In this document: piece after piece, positions 36,161 to 44,431 of the stretch | Layout: each line of letters opens with the position of its first letter | Numbering within the stretch: the stretch's first letter is position 1 | Assembly: GCF_019598945.1 (NCBI RefSeq) | Contig: NZ_CP080598.1 | Coordinates: 1,116,001 to 1,180,000 of the forward strand | Source: Sphaerospermopsis torques-reginae ITEP-024 | GTDB lineage: Bacteria > Cyanobacteriota > Cyanobacteriia > Cyanobacteriales > Nostocaceae | DNA length: 64,000 nt | Reading direction: 5' to 3' | Program-made: the position numbers and the translations under genes | Notes under the pieces: generated by a model | The model's database searches: none | The model's input: the letters and a program-made list of their open reading frames with translations, nothing else | What the model was told of the DNA's origin: nothing

Positions 36161-37236
36161 GCTTTAGCCAAACGCGATAAATTAATTGCAGCATTCAGAT
36201 CCCTATCCATCTCAAAACTACAGTTCTCGCAGTGATAAATTCTTTCAGATAAAGAAAGACTATCTTTTCTATGTCCACAGTGAGAACAGGTTTTACTTGA
36301 TGGATAAAATCTATCAGCAATTATAATTTCACAACCAAACTTTTTAGCTTTATATTCTAGCTGACGCTTAAACTCATGAAACCCACAATCAGCTATTGCT
36401 TGGGCTAATTTATGGTTTGATAACATCCCTGAAACATTCAAATCTTCTACTACTATCTTGGCGTGGTTTTTGCATAAGTAAGTAGTAAGTTTATGAAGAG
36501 TATCTTTTCTCAGGTTTGCTATTCTTGCATGATGTCTAGCCAGTTTAATTTTAGCTTTATGCTTATTGTTTGAACCTTTAGCTTTTCTACAATAGACTTT
36601 GGATAATCTTTGTAGTTTAGCTAGATTCTGTTTATAGTGTTTAGGATTAGGAAATATAACACCAGTGCTTAGTGTAGCTAGTTCCTTGACTCCTAAATCA
36701 ACACCAACAACAGCATGGTTTTTGATAGTTGGTTGACATTCTTGTTCATAAGAAAAGGCTATATACCAACTATCAGCAGTCCTGGAAATAATAATACTTT
36801 TACAGGTGGTGTGAGGTAATCCTTCATAAGTTTTTACCCATCCAATTGTCGGTAGTTTTATTGATGTACCACCTACAGGAATTGGTTTACCACCTGCATC
36901 AATTGTAAAACTATCATTTTTTCCTTTCTTTTTGAAGTTAGGATATTGAGACTGTCCTTTAAAGAATCTTTGAAAAGCTTCACCTAAACTATCAAAGGCG
37001 TATTGAGTGATTTTCTGGCAAATACCTTTTTCTTTAATCCATGCCAATTCAGGTTTTACATGATTATTAAAGAATTTCTTGAGGATGTATTTGTTTGGCT
37101 TTAATCCATCTTTGTACAAATCCTGCCAAGTAGCTAAACCCCAATTATAGGTAAACCTTGCTATACCAGCGTGTTTAGCCATGAATATTTCCTGGGTTTT
37201 GTTTAACTTGAGTTTTGTTTTGATAGATAAAAGCAT
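36157..37236 (-). CDS. tnpB: TnpB RNA-guided nuclease-type protein of IS607
   Basis: 359 residues. RuvC-type catalytic residues all appear intact: Asp180 (VVGVDLGVKELATLS), Glu264 (IVVEDLNVSGM) and Asp346 (MDRDLNAAINLSR). The zinc ribbon is complete (Cys317, Cys320, Cys336, Cys339). The N-terminus has the usual LKLNKTQ...AGIARFTYNWGL region. Family knowledge: TnpB uses a guide RNA from the element's right end to cut DNA next to a target-adjacent motif, which helps retain the element. It begins 9 bp after tnpA. There are no frameshifts, so an active nuclease is plausible. Confidence 0.95.
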   Translation of the reverse strand: MLLSIKTKLKLNKTQEIFMAKHAGIARFTYNWGLATWQDLYKDGLKPNKYILKKFFNNHVKPELAWIKEKGICQKITQYAFDSLGEAFQRFFKGQSQYPNFKKKGKNDSFTIDAGGKPIPVGGTSIKLPTIGWVKTYEGLPHTTCKSIIISRTADSWYIAFSYEQECQPTIKNHAVVGVDLGVKELATLSTGVIFPNPKHYKQNLAKLQRLSKVYCRKAKGSNNKHKAKIKLARHHARIANLRKDTLHKLTTYLCKNHAKIVVEDLNVSGMLSNHKLAQAIADCGFHEFKRQLEYKAKKFGCEIIIADRFYPSSKTCSHCGHRKDSLSLSERIYHCENCSFEMDRDLNAAINLSRLAKA

Positions 37237-37245
37237 TGCTCGACC

Positions 37246-37908
37246 TCAACACTGTATTTCTTTGCTGTCTAAATCTGACATATCTTGTACAGGGTTGTCA
37301 ATAGCATTTTTGAGATGATCCTTGATTTCTTTGGAGTAATTCCTCAATCCGTACAATCGACAAGAAAAGCAGTGGATAATTGCCATTAGGTCTTCCACTA
37401 ATTCTTGTTGAGGTGATAAAGATTCCTGATTTGCAACTATGATCTGACACCTCACGGAACTTGCTAATTCCATAATAAAGTCAAAAGCAAACCGACACAT
37501 TCTGTCTTTGTGCGCCACAACAATTGTCGATATTTCGCCTTTAAGCATTGATAACATAATTGATAAAAACTTTTTTCTTTTAAAGTTTAATCCGCTTCCA
37601 ATCTCTGAAACCCAATCATCAACAGCTAACCCACGACTCAAACAAAATGTTTCCATCGCGGATACTTGGTTTCTGAGTTCGGGTTTTTGGCTACTCGAAG
37701 AAACTCTACAATAAACAACTACTTTTCGTTTTGAGTCTACAGGTTTTAATCCCTGGGTAATCAGTAAATCATCTTCAGTATAAAAACGATGCCCCGACAA
37801 TGTTCTTTTGGCTGGAAGTCTTCCTTCAACATCCCATCTTTGCAAGGTCTTGACTGAAACTCCGATTTTTTTAGCAAATTCATGAGGTTTAAACATAAAG
37901 TCACTCAT
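37246..37908 (-). CDS. tnpA: IS607-family serine recombinase TnpA
   Basis: 220 residues. The N-terminal part is a MerR-like helix-turn-helix (FAKKIGVSVKTLQRWDVEGR, then SGHRFYT), and the middle is the serine-recombinase catalytic domain with nucleophile Ser70 in VVVYCRVSSSSQK and conserved arginines (ELRNQV, KDRMCRFAF). Its C-terminal tail is of normal length. This enzyme mobilises the element without target duplication. Upstream of its start (37913-37940) the element carries TTTGTCTATGAG and related short repeats, possible TnpA binding sites that also occur in the reduced element (40380-40395). Start could be Met1 or Met5. Confidence 0.95.
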   Translation of the reverse strand: MSDFMFKPHEFAKKIGVSVKTLQRWDVEGRLPAKRTLSGHRFYTEDDLLITQGLKPVDSKRKVVVYCRVSSSSQKPELRNQVSAMETFCLSRGLAVDDWVSEIGSGLNFKRKKFLSIMLSMLKGEISTIVVAHKDRMCRFAFDFIMELASSVRCQIIVANQESLSPQQELVEDLMAIIHCFSCRLYGLRNYSKEIKDHLKNAIDNPVQDMSDLDSKEIQC

Positions 37909-37965
37909 AGGTTTGTCTATGAGTGTACAGGTTTGTTTATTAAATTGTCAACTTAGGACAAGCTC

Positions 37966-38164
37966 CAAGTTTTTTGGAAGCAAATATTTCAAATAGTGAC
38001 CAACTCGTAAGTAAACATACTAAAATATAGGGTGAAATACGTGATAAAAGCGGTACTTTAGACCATAGGTTGCTACCTTGTAACAAGCCAATAATTAATA
38101 AAGGTATAGCTAATCTCAGTCCTGCTGCTCCTCCAGCAGAGAGTGTAGCGAGGATTTCAATCAT
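37966..38164 (-). pseudogene. DUF4126 membrane protein, 5' part (split by IS607)
   Basis: Starts with MIEILATLSAGGAAGLRLAI and runs through two hydrophobic segments to SWSLFEIFASKKLG, where the IS607 element begins. The frame then continues for a few codons into the element (ACPKLTI) and stops. It is the N-terminal third of a protein whose remainder lies at 35725-36074. A truncated 74-residue product may still be translated. Confidence 0.85.
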
Positions 38165-38663
38165 AGGAATATACCTTCTATAAGTAGATGAGCAAAGAAG
38201 AGTTATGAATATTTATTTTTTTTGGGAATAGTTTTTGTGCAAAACGGACGTTAATCAGTGTATCCATAAAATATTTTACAATACTGTCTTTATGTTTTAT
38301 ATACACAGTTGTAATCTATAGTTCAGATGTTTGGGTAGATATAATAGCAATTTAAATTTAAAATTTCTGCAAATCAATTAGCAGATTTTTCACTCAAATA
38401 GTAATTTTATGGGTTCAAAATTATTTGAATATACAAGTATCATGTAAGTAGGGGTTGCTGAATAAAGCCTTTTCGTGAGGGTTAGGAGTTCAGGAGTCAC
38501 TCGATTTTGGATTGACGATTTTTCCGTTATGAAGGATCAGAACCTGTACCAAATTGTCAAAAATACAGGAGTCAGAAGCAATTAAGATGTGAAAAGTTGA
38601 CATTTCCACGGGTATATCTGGGAAAAGTTCTGACCTCTAGTTTTGACTCCTGACTCCTAAATT
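38165..38663. other. Gene-free region between the DUF4126 gene and purB
   Basis: About 500 bases with no convincing gene. It has AT-rich DNA that probably holds the DUF4126 promoter (38170-38400), and scattered AGGAGTC units. GGGGTTGCTGAATAAA near 38453 resembles an end of a lost insertion sequence, but no partner was found. Confidence 0.5.
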
Positions 38664-39959
38664 TTAAATTCCCAGTCTTTGATAAACTTGATCTAAATGT
38701 CTCAGATGGTTTTGTGGATCAAAACAACCATCTATTTCTGCTGCTGACAAGTTTGCAGTTACACGGGGGTCTTTACTAAGAGAATCACGGAAATTACCTT
38801 CTGGTTTATTCCAAGCAGTATGGGCGTTTTGTTGGACTATAGCATAAGCTTCTTCGCGGCTAAGTCCTTTATCTACTAAGGTTAAGAGAACTCTTTGACT
38901 GAAAACTACACCACCATAGCAGTTAAGGTTGCGTTCCATGTTCTGGGGATATACCAGCAAATTTGTCACCAAGTCGGTGATCTCATGGAGCATAAAGTGT
39001 GTTAATATGCAAGCATCTGGTAAAATTACCCGTTCGACGGAACTGTGAGAAATATCTCTCTCGTGCCATAAAGCTACGTCTTCTAAAGCTGCTCCTGCAT
39101 GACTTCTTACCAGTCGCGCCATTCCTGTCAGTCTTTCTGAGCGGATGGGGTTGCGTTTGTGGGGCATGGCACTAGAGCCTTTTTGACCTTTGGAGAAGTA
39201 TTCTTCAACTTCTAAAACGTCGGTTTTTTGCAAGTTGCGAATTTCTACTGCAAAGCGTTCTATAGATGCCGCCAGTAAGGCTAATTGTTGCACAAAGTCG
39301 GCATGAAGATCACGGGAAATAACTTGAGTGGAAGCGGTATCAGGTTTGAGTCCCAGTTTTTGACAGGCGATCGCTTCTACACGGGGTTCAATATTGGCAT
39401 AAGTTCCCACCGCCCCGGATATTTTACCGACAGCGACATTTTTTTTCAGGACTTGCAAACGTTCTTGGTGTCGCAATACTTCCGCTAACCAACCAGCTAA
39501 TTTAAAACCAAAAGTGATGGGTTCAGCGTGAATACCATGCGATCGCCCAATCATCACAGTATAACGGTGTTCTCTGGCCTTGTTGCGAATTGCCTGGATT
39601 AAATCTTCTAATCGTTTTAACAAGATATCCAAACTAGCAACTAATTGTAGTGCTAATGCTGTATCCAATACATCCGAGCTAGTTAAACCCAGGTGAATAT
39701 AACGTCCCGCATTACCTACATATTCATTGACATTTGTCAAGAAAGCAATCATGTCATGGCGCACTTCCGCCTCAATTTCTAGCACCCGCTTGGGGTCAAA
39801 ATTCGCCTTGGCTTTAATTTCTGCAACTGCTTCTTTGGGAATATAACCTAGTTCTGCCTGAGCTTCACAAACAGCAATTTCTACCTGTAGCCAGGTTTGT
39901 AACTTATAGTTTTCATTCCACAGATTGCCCATTTCGGGCAAAGTATAACGCTCAATCAC
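38664..39959 (-). CDS. purB: Adenylosuccinate lyase
   Basis: 431 residues, the standard bacterial length. It acts twice in purine synthesis, cleaving SAICAR and adenylosuccinate with release of fumarate. Visible fumarase/aspartase-superfamily features: the first catalytic region IHLGLTSSDVLDTALALQL (about 88-106), the RSHGIHAEPITFG region with a conserved His (about 139-151), and the signature GSSAMPHKRNPIRSERLTG (about 261-279) with the catalytic serine loop. It is complete and single, as is usual. Heptamer repeats lie just upstream at 39990-40048. Confidence 0.96.
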   Translation of the reverse strand: MIERYTLPEMGNLWNENYKLQTWLQVEIAVCEAQAELGYIPKEAVAEIKAKANFDPKRVLEIEAEVRHDMIAFLTNVNEYVGNAGRYIHLGLTSSDVLDTALALQLVASLDILLKRLEDLIQAIRNKAREHRYTVMIGRSHGIHAEPITFGFKLAGWLAEVLRHQERLQVLKKNVAVGKISGAVGTYANIEPRVEAIACQKLGLKPDTASTQVISRDLHADFVQQLALLAASIERFAVEIRNLQKTDVLEVEEYFSKGQKGSSAMPHKRNPIRSERLTGMARLVRSHAGAALEDVALWHERDISHSSVERVILPDACILTHFMLHEITDLVTNLLVYPQNMERNLNCYGGVVFSQRVLLTLVDKGLSREEAYAIVQQNAHTAWNKPEGNFRDSLSKDPRVTANLSAAEIDGCFDPQNHLRHLDQVYQRLGI

Positions 39960-39989
39960 ATTCGGGCATATAATACAACTGTCATATTT

Positions 39990-40048
39990 TACAAGGGAAT
40001 AGGGAACAGGGAACAGGGAATAGGGAATAGGGAGTAGGGAGTAGGGAG
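39990..40048. repeat. Heptamer tandem repeats (GGGAATA/GGGAACA/GGGAGTA)
   Basis: About eight 7-bp units with drifting sequence, upstream of purB; a TAGCTGA pair follows at 40060-40073. The remaining DNA to 40264 is gene-free and presumably holds the purB and sigF promoters. Confidence 0.85.
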
Positions 40049-40264
40049 TGGGAACAACGGATAGCTGATAGCTGATAACTTAATGGAAATTTAAAAATCT
40101 TGTCAAGCAACAGTAAAATTACGTAAGTATGCGTTAAACTTGATTTAAAATTCAGTAAAACAACGATGGCTTATTGAGTACGGTCTGAGGAAAATAATTA
40201 AAGATTTGAATAAATTATACTAACTCCATTGTGCAGAACAAGGGATTACTACAAAGGAATTGAT

Positions 40265-40366
40265 ATGGCAAAAAGTGAAACCTCTATCCAACCTGATGGT
40301 ATGGAGTTATTACACTTATACCACCAAAATCCTTCAATTAAACTGCGTAATCAACTGGTAGAGCTT
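40265..40366 (+). pseudogene. sigF: SigF-type sigma factor, N-terminal fragment
   Basis: ATG 40265 opens a frame reading MAKSETSIQPDGMELLHLYH then QNPSIKLRNQLVEL, the typical start of cyanobacterial SigF/SigB-type sigma factors just before the GLVRK helix. The frame runs into the reduced IS607 element and stops at 40376-40378. The rest of the gene resumes at about 40659, so the gene is interrupted about 33 codons in. Confidence 0.85.
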
Positions 40367-40655
40367 GTCCTAAGTTGACAATTTCATAGACAAAACTATA
40401 CTTATATTGACAAAAATCAATATATTTTCCGGAAAAAATCAACTACTTGATATATAATACGGTGATATCAAGTATTGAATTGAGACTATTGCCGACGCGA
40501 AAACCAAGCAATGATGGTGGTAGTCTTTTTCAGAAACTTAATTGGAACACAATCGCGTTGGGCTACAGCGTGAAGGTCTACAGAGGGATAACCGCTCCCA
40601 TGCTCCCGTTGAAGTAGAAAGTAAAGTCTAGCTTTGTCTAGGTTTTATATAGCAG
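40361..40655 (+). mobile_element. Non-autonomous reduced IS607 element inside sigF
   Basis: The left end GAGCTTGTCCTAAGTTGACA and the right end GTCTAGGTTTTATATAGCAG equal those of the complete element at 36075-37965 (here on the plus strand). tnpA and nearly all of tnpB are missing; only about the last six tnpB codons and the following 80 bp remain, in good condition. The exact edges are uncertain by a few bases: 40361-40366 could be host or element. It contains AT-rich sequence with a TACTTGATAT/ATATCAAGTA stem near 40443-40475. Confidence 0.85.
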
Positions 40656-40667
40656 ATACATAAGGGT

Positions 40668-41348
40668 TTGGTGCGGAAGATGGCTTATAAGTTTGTCCAT
40701 CAATGTCATGAACCTTATGAAGACTTAGAACAAATTGGTTATTTGGGGTTGATCCGGGCTATTGAGCGTTTTAACCCCAGTCAAGGATATGCTTTCAGTT
40801 CCTTTGCTGTACCTTATATTCGCGGTGAAATATTGCATTTTTTACGCGATCGCTCGACTTTAGTTAAAATACCCCGCCGTTGGCAAGAACTTTACTTGAG
40901 GGGGCAACTTCTTTGTAAAGAATTAACATTATCTTTGGGTCGTCCTGTCAAAGATACGGAAATTGCTGAAAATCTGCATATTTCTGTACAAGAATGGCAA
41001 GAATGTAAGTTGGCAAATCAAAACCGGATGCCTTTAAGTTTAGATGCTAATCTAACTAACAACGTAGATTATCAAATGACCTTGGGTGATATACTTCCCT
41101 GTCCCCATACTACTATGCTTCAGCAACAAGAGGAAGAAAGACTACAGCTACAAGGGGCGATGAGGATGTTAGATGATAAACCCCGAATGGCGGTAGAGTT
41201 AGTATTGGTTAAGGAACTAACTCGCAAGGATGCAGGTAAAAAAATTGGTGCTAGTCCGATGACTGTTACTCGCTATCTGCATCAAGGTATTCAACAATTA
41301 ATTTGCTATTTGCAACCACAAGGTGAGACAGAGGTGATGAGTGCTTAG
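40668..41348 (+). pseudogene. sigF: SigF-type RNA polymerase sigma factor, main part, missing its N-terminus
   Basis: 226 residues from a possible TTG start (GTG 40671 and ATG 40680 also possible). Contains sigma region 2 (YEDLEQIGYLGLIRAIERFN and YAFSSFAVPYIRGEILHFLR), region 3 (LGRPVKDTEIAENLHISVQE) and region 4 (LTRKDAGKKIGASPMTVTRY), all intact. Group 3 SigF-type factors control motility, cell-surface or stress genes in cyanobacteria. About 36 N-terminal codons are separated from it by the mini-IS607. If a start inside the element's edge is used, a nearly complete sigma factor could still be made, so loss of function is probable but not certain. Confidence 0.75.
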
Positions 41349-41701
41349 TTATTCTTTGTCTGAATCAGGATTTACAGGATTAGAGGATGAACAGGATTTT
41401 TTATTTTTATATTCTGTAAATCCTTAAATCCTCAACACCCTGATTCTCAATGGTGCATTATTTATAAATTAGAAATACTCAATTATTTGCATTTGCAATT
41501 TATTTACAAAAACAGATATCTTTGTAGGGGTTTAGCATTGCTCATTGGTGTCAATTTAAAATAAAAATCATCACCCGACTGGGAATGAATTCCCAGTGTA
41601 ATAGTAAAAGTCATCTAAAGATGACTAAAGACACAAACAGCTAGTAGACGCGATTTATAATCGCCAAGGGATGTATGAATTTAGACTTTTCAAACAACCT
41701 C
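41349..41701. repeat. Intergenic region with dispersed inverted repeat
   Basis: 41358-41455 is a full copy of the dispersed repeat: TCTGAATCAGGATTTACAGG at the left and TGTAAATCCTTAAATCCTCA... CCTGATTCTCA at the right, capable of folding as a long hairpin. ACTTTTCAAACAACCTC at 41686-41702 is one end of the element type seen at 46666-46822. No gene seen. Confidence 0.75.
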
Positions 41702-43339
41702 TTAAATATCTAACTCAATTTGGCTTGCTTTCACTTCTTTTTGTTTTTCCGCACTTTTTAAAACTTCATAAGCTAATGTCATAGTTAGTCTTTGTTTATT
41801 TTCAATAATATCTTGCACTGTGACAATTTGAATTTTATCACAACTATGAGGCATGAGTTTATTTTGATAAAAACCAGCAGATTTGGCAGTTTTTAACATA
41901 TCTTTGGTAGGTTCTTCCAAAGTGATAAATATGGCAATTCTGGCATTTTCTAAGGTTATTGTTCCTAATAAATCGCGGATATCTCCTGGTTTTACTTTAC
42001 CAGACTTCACTTGTAAGATGATTTTTTCTTGTTCTCCTTTATCACCGTAAAAATAAACAATTCCATCTACACCTTGATCTGAGCCTTTTTTGGTGTTAAT
42101 TATTCCTCTGTTATTTGTATAGGTTAAAATTGCCCATTTTTCAAATTCTTTACGAGTGCGATCATCCTGTTTATTTGCTAATGCTCTTGCGCTTTCGATA
42201 TCTTTGGGTATACCATGTAATTTAATGGTGTCTAAAACTCCTTTACCAAAGCTGTCTTCTAATCTTTTTAAAACTAAGCTAATACTTTGATAAGTGATGT
42301 CTATTCCTATCCATTGTCTGTCTAATTTTTGTGCAACTGCAACGGTTGTACCACATCCACAGTAAGCATCTAATATTATATCATTTTCGTTGGAACTGGC
42401 TTTTATTATTCTTTCTAATAATGCTTCTGGTTTTTGTGTGGGATATCCTAAACGTTCTTTTGCTCGAGAAGAAATAGGAGGAATATCATCAAAAACTTGT
42501 TGAACCAAATGACCTTTATTTTCATATAAATATCGTTTAATTCTAATACCATTTTTTGATGTAAAATGTAAGCGATTTTGTTGATCTAATTCTTGCATTT
42601 TTTGTAAAGGACAACGCCAATATCCACTAATTCCTTTATATTCATATTGATAACCACCACCAGCTAAACCCTTAGCAGATAAATCACCACTTGCCCATCT
42701 TCTTCCATCTGGATCTTGATAACAATAATCTTTTAAGCGTTCTTCTTTTAATTGAGTATAGGGAGGATTCCATGTATAATTATCAGTATTTTTAGTATAT
42801 AAAAGTATAATATCATTATTCTTACCAAATTTTCTTTTTGCATCACTATGAGCAGTTGTTCTTTTCCAAACTATCTCATTTAAAAAATCTCCACCCTGAG
42901 AACAAAAAACAGCATCTAAAACCAATTTTAAATAATGACTAGCACTCGGATCGCAATGTAAATAAAAACTACCTGTAGGTTTTAAAACTCGATGAATTTC
43001 TGTGATCCTTAAAGTCATACTCACTAAATAAGCAAGTAAACTACCTGTTCCTAAAACATGACTTAAACCATTAATTAAAGCAATACATTGTTGAGTAAAT
43101 AAACCATGATAATTACTGGTAATTTCACTCAATCCTTTAATAGCGTGATCATCCCATTCCCAAGTGTCAATAAATGCTTGCGCTTGGGCTTTATCTTCTG
43201 AACCAATGTTATTATAAATTTGATTATAATTCCGCTTAGAATTAAAAGGAGGATCAATATAACATAAGTCTACCGATTCATCTTTAATATACTTTCTTAA
43301 AACTTCTAAATTGTCTCCATAATAAAGTTGATTAACCAT
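41702..43339 (-). CDS. DNA methyltransferase fused to an Mrr-like nuclease domain
   Basis: 545 residues from ATG 43339 (GAGGAA 6 bp upstream). The first about 370 form an amino-methyltransferase of beta order: catalytic DPPF at 29-32 ([12 protein letters not shown]) and the SAM motif [13 protein letters not shown] near 335. The last about 150 residues look like an Mrr/PD-(D/E)XK nuclease: Asp425 ([12 protein letters not shown]) and Gln443-Val-Lys445 (IILQVKSGK), a QxK variant. Such one-protein methylase-nuclease arrangements act in restriction-modification or modification-dependent defence. The recognition sequence is unknown. It is divergent from a putative toxin-like gene and may be the first gene of a defence island. 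Confidence 0.88.
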   Translation of the reverse strand: MVNQLYYGDNLEVLRKYIKDESVDLCYIDPPFNSKRNYNQIYNNIGSEDKAQAQAFIDTWEWDDHAIKGLSEITSNYHGLFTQQCIALINGLSHVLGTGSLLAYLVSMTLRITEIHRVLKPTGSFYLHCDPSASHYLKLVLDAVFCSQGGDFLNEIVWKRTTAHSDAKRKFGKNNDIILLYTKNTDNYTWNPPYTQLKEERLKDYCYQDPDGRRWASGDLSAKGLAGGGYQYEYKGISGYWRCPLQKMQELDQQNRLHFTSKNGIRIKRYLYENKGHLVQQVFDDIPPISSRAKERLGYPTQKPEALLERIIKASSNENDIILDAYCGCGTTVAVAQKLDRQWIGIDITYQSISLVLKRLEDSFGKGVLDTIKLHGIPKDIESARALANKQDDRTRKEFEKWAILTYTNNRGIINTKKGSDQGVDGIVYFYGDKGEQEKIILQVKSGKVKPGDIRDLLGTITLENARIAIFITLEEPTKDMLKTAKSAGFYQNKLMPHSCDKIQIVTVQDIIENKQRLTMTLAYEVLKSAEKQKEVKASQIELDI

Positions 43340-43530
43340 TGTTTTCCTCAACCTATTTTAATTGAATACACCTTGATTAATCATTTTTATAGATTGTTAC
43401 TTTTTTGTCATCACAGAAAAACCCTGATATTACCTGATGTTTAATGAAGAATTGTTAAAAAAATCCCTGAAAATCCCTGATTTTCTGAAACCAATATAAG
43501 TTATAATACTTGAACAGCTTATGAAATGTC

Positions 43531-43593
43531 GTAGGGTGCGTCAGACTGCATCAATGCTGTAAATAAGCAGCTTCTTGATATCTGATATACCCT
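43531..43593. repeat. GTAGGGTGCGTCAGA repeat
   Basis: GTAGGGTGCGTCAGACTGCA and TTGATATCTGATATACCCTA match the inner part of the mini-element at 25590-25712, with the outer AGGACTTA ends missing. It lies in the 300-bp promoter region between the methyltransferase and the next gene. Confidence 0.7.
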
Positions 43594-43656
43594 ATAACTA
43601 AATATAAATAGTGATCGCATCTGGTAAAATTATTGAGGTATTTCTATGATCAAATA

Positions 43657-44115
43657 ATGATACTAATTGATTTAATTATTGTTATAATCATCTCTGTCTG
43701 GGTTGTATGGAGAGCTAGAATAGGTTTTACTTATAGTTTTACTGGTGGTAAACTGGATGAATATATTAATAGATGGGAGATTTATGCACCACAATCTTAT
43801 GAAAAGATTAGAAAAAGTGACGATGTTTTAACTATCGCTAAAAATACAGGTTTTTCTAAAAAGAAGATTCAAAGAATAAAAGAGCATATATTTTTTCAAA
43901 AACATCAATTAGATGATAGTATGAGAACATTCGATACAGATCCTGATATTGCTGATGCTTGGTTTAGATTACAGAAAGGAGATTATAAAAATGAGGATAT
44001 AAAATTATTAGAACATGAATATTTTGAGTCTCGGTTTGAAGCAATATTTAAAACAGATTATCGTACTGCCCATAATGCTACAATTAAATCAGGCAGAACA
44101 TGGAATCCTGAATAA
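43657..44115 (+). CDS. Membrane-anchored small protein with a toxin-like C-terminal domain
   Basis: 152 residues from ATG 43657. Residues 1-20 are a membrane segment (MILIDLIIVIIISVWVVW). The rest reads DDVLTIAKNTGFSKKKIQRI (helix-turn-helix-like), then HQLDDSMRTFDTDPDIADAW and DIKLLEHEYFESRFEAIF, ending YRTAHNATIKSGRTWNPE. This 'IKEHIF..L.D....FD.D.DIA.AW.RL..G....DI.LLEHE..E' pattern recalls a domain found at the C-termini of some bacterial polymorphic toxins; that match is from memory and not certain. A 79-residue gene follows 44 bp later and could be its partner. Start codon is not strongly supported. Confidence 0.5.
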   Translation: MILIDLIIVIIISVWVVWRARIGFTYSFTGGKLDEYINRWEIYAPQSYEKIRKSDDVLTIAKNTGFSKKKIQRIKEHIFFQKHQLDDSMRTFDTDPDIADAWFRLQKGDYKNEDIKLLEHEYFESRFEAIFKTDYRTAHNATIKSGRTWNPE

Positions 44116-44159
44116 ATATAATAAATATGTTGTAAAAATTATAGCTATAGGAGGGTTTT

Positions 44160-44399
44160 ATGGCTTTTTATGTAATGTTAGTTAAGGTTAATGAAGATGA
44201 GCAAGGTGTTACTTATAATTTCGGTACTGATCCTGAACATTTAGGGAAAGTTTATCTTGATAAACATGATGGAAAAATTCAAGAAATTGAAGCTATTAAT
44301 ATTGAAAATTATCAGCATATTTTCACAAGAGCAGTAATTAAATTACGTCAGCATTGGAAAGCAGGTAATTTTCCGGATCATACTTGTTGGGCTTCTTAG
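44160..44399 (+). CDS. Small hypothetical protein, possible immunity partner
   Basis: 79 residues, unknown family. A good ribosome site (AGGAGG) precedes ATG 44160, so it is a real gene. Sequence is a compact alpha/beta type (MAFYVMLVKVNEDEQGVTYN, then GKVYLDKHDGKIQEIEAINI). The position directly after a toxin-like gene suggests a small antidote or immunity protein, but nothing in the sequence proves it. The STAND NTPase gene begins 32 bp after its stop. Confidence 0.55.
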   Translation: MAFYVMLVKVNEDEQGVTYNFGTDPEHLGKVYLDKHDGKIQEIEAINIENYQHIFTRAVIKLRQHWKAGNFPDHTCWAS

Positions 44400-44431
44400 A
44401 TGATAAGATCAATTTATAACATCTACTTTTT

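Larger units (their letters stand above)
36075..37965 (-). mobile_element. IS607-family element (serine recombinase plus TnpB)
   Basis: About 1.89 kb. Boundaries are defined by the split DUF4126 gene: host DNA ends at CTTG and resumes at GACAG, consistent with insertion between the two G of a GG dinucleotide, as is usual for IS607, with no target duplication. Left end (minus strand) reads GAGCTTGTCCTAAGTTGACA; right end reads GTCTAGGTTTTATATAGCAG. Gene order is tnpA then tnpB with a 9-bp gap. A reduced relative lies at about 40361-40655. Confidence 0.9.

Noticed and set aside
38450-38470. Insertion-sequence scar (GGGGTTGCTGAATAAA)
   Set aside because: No matching second end or target duplication was found.
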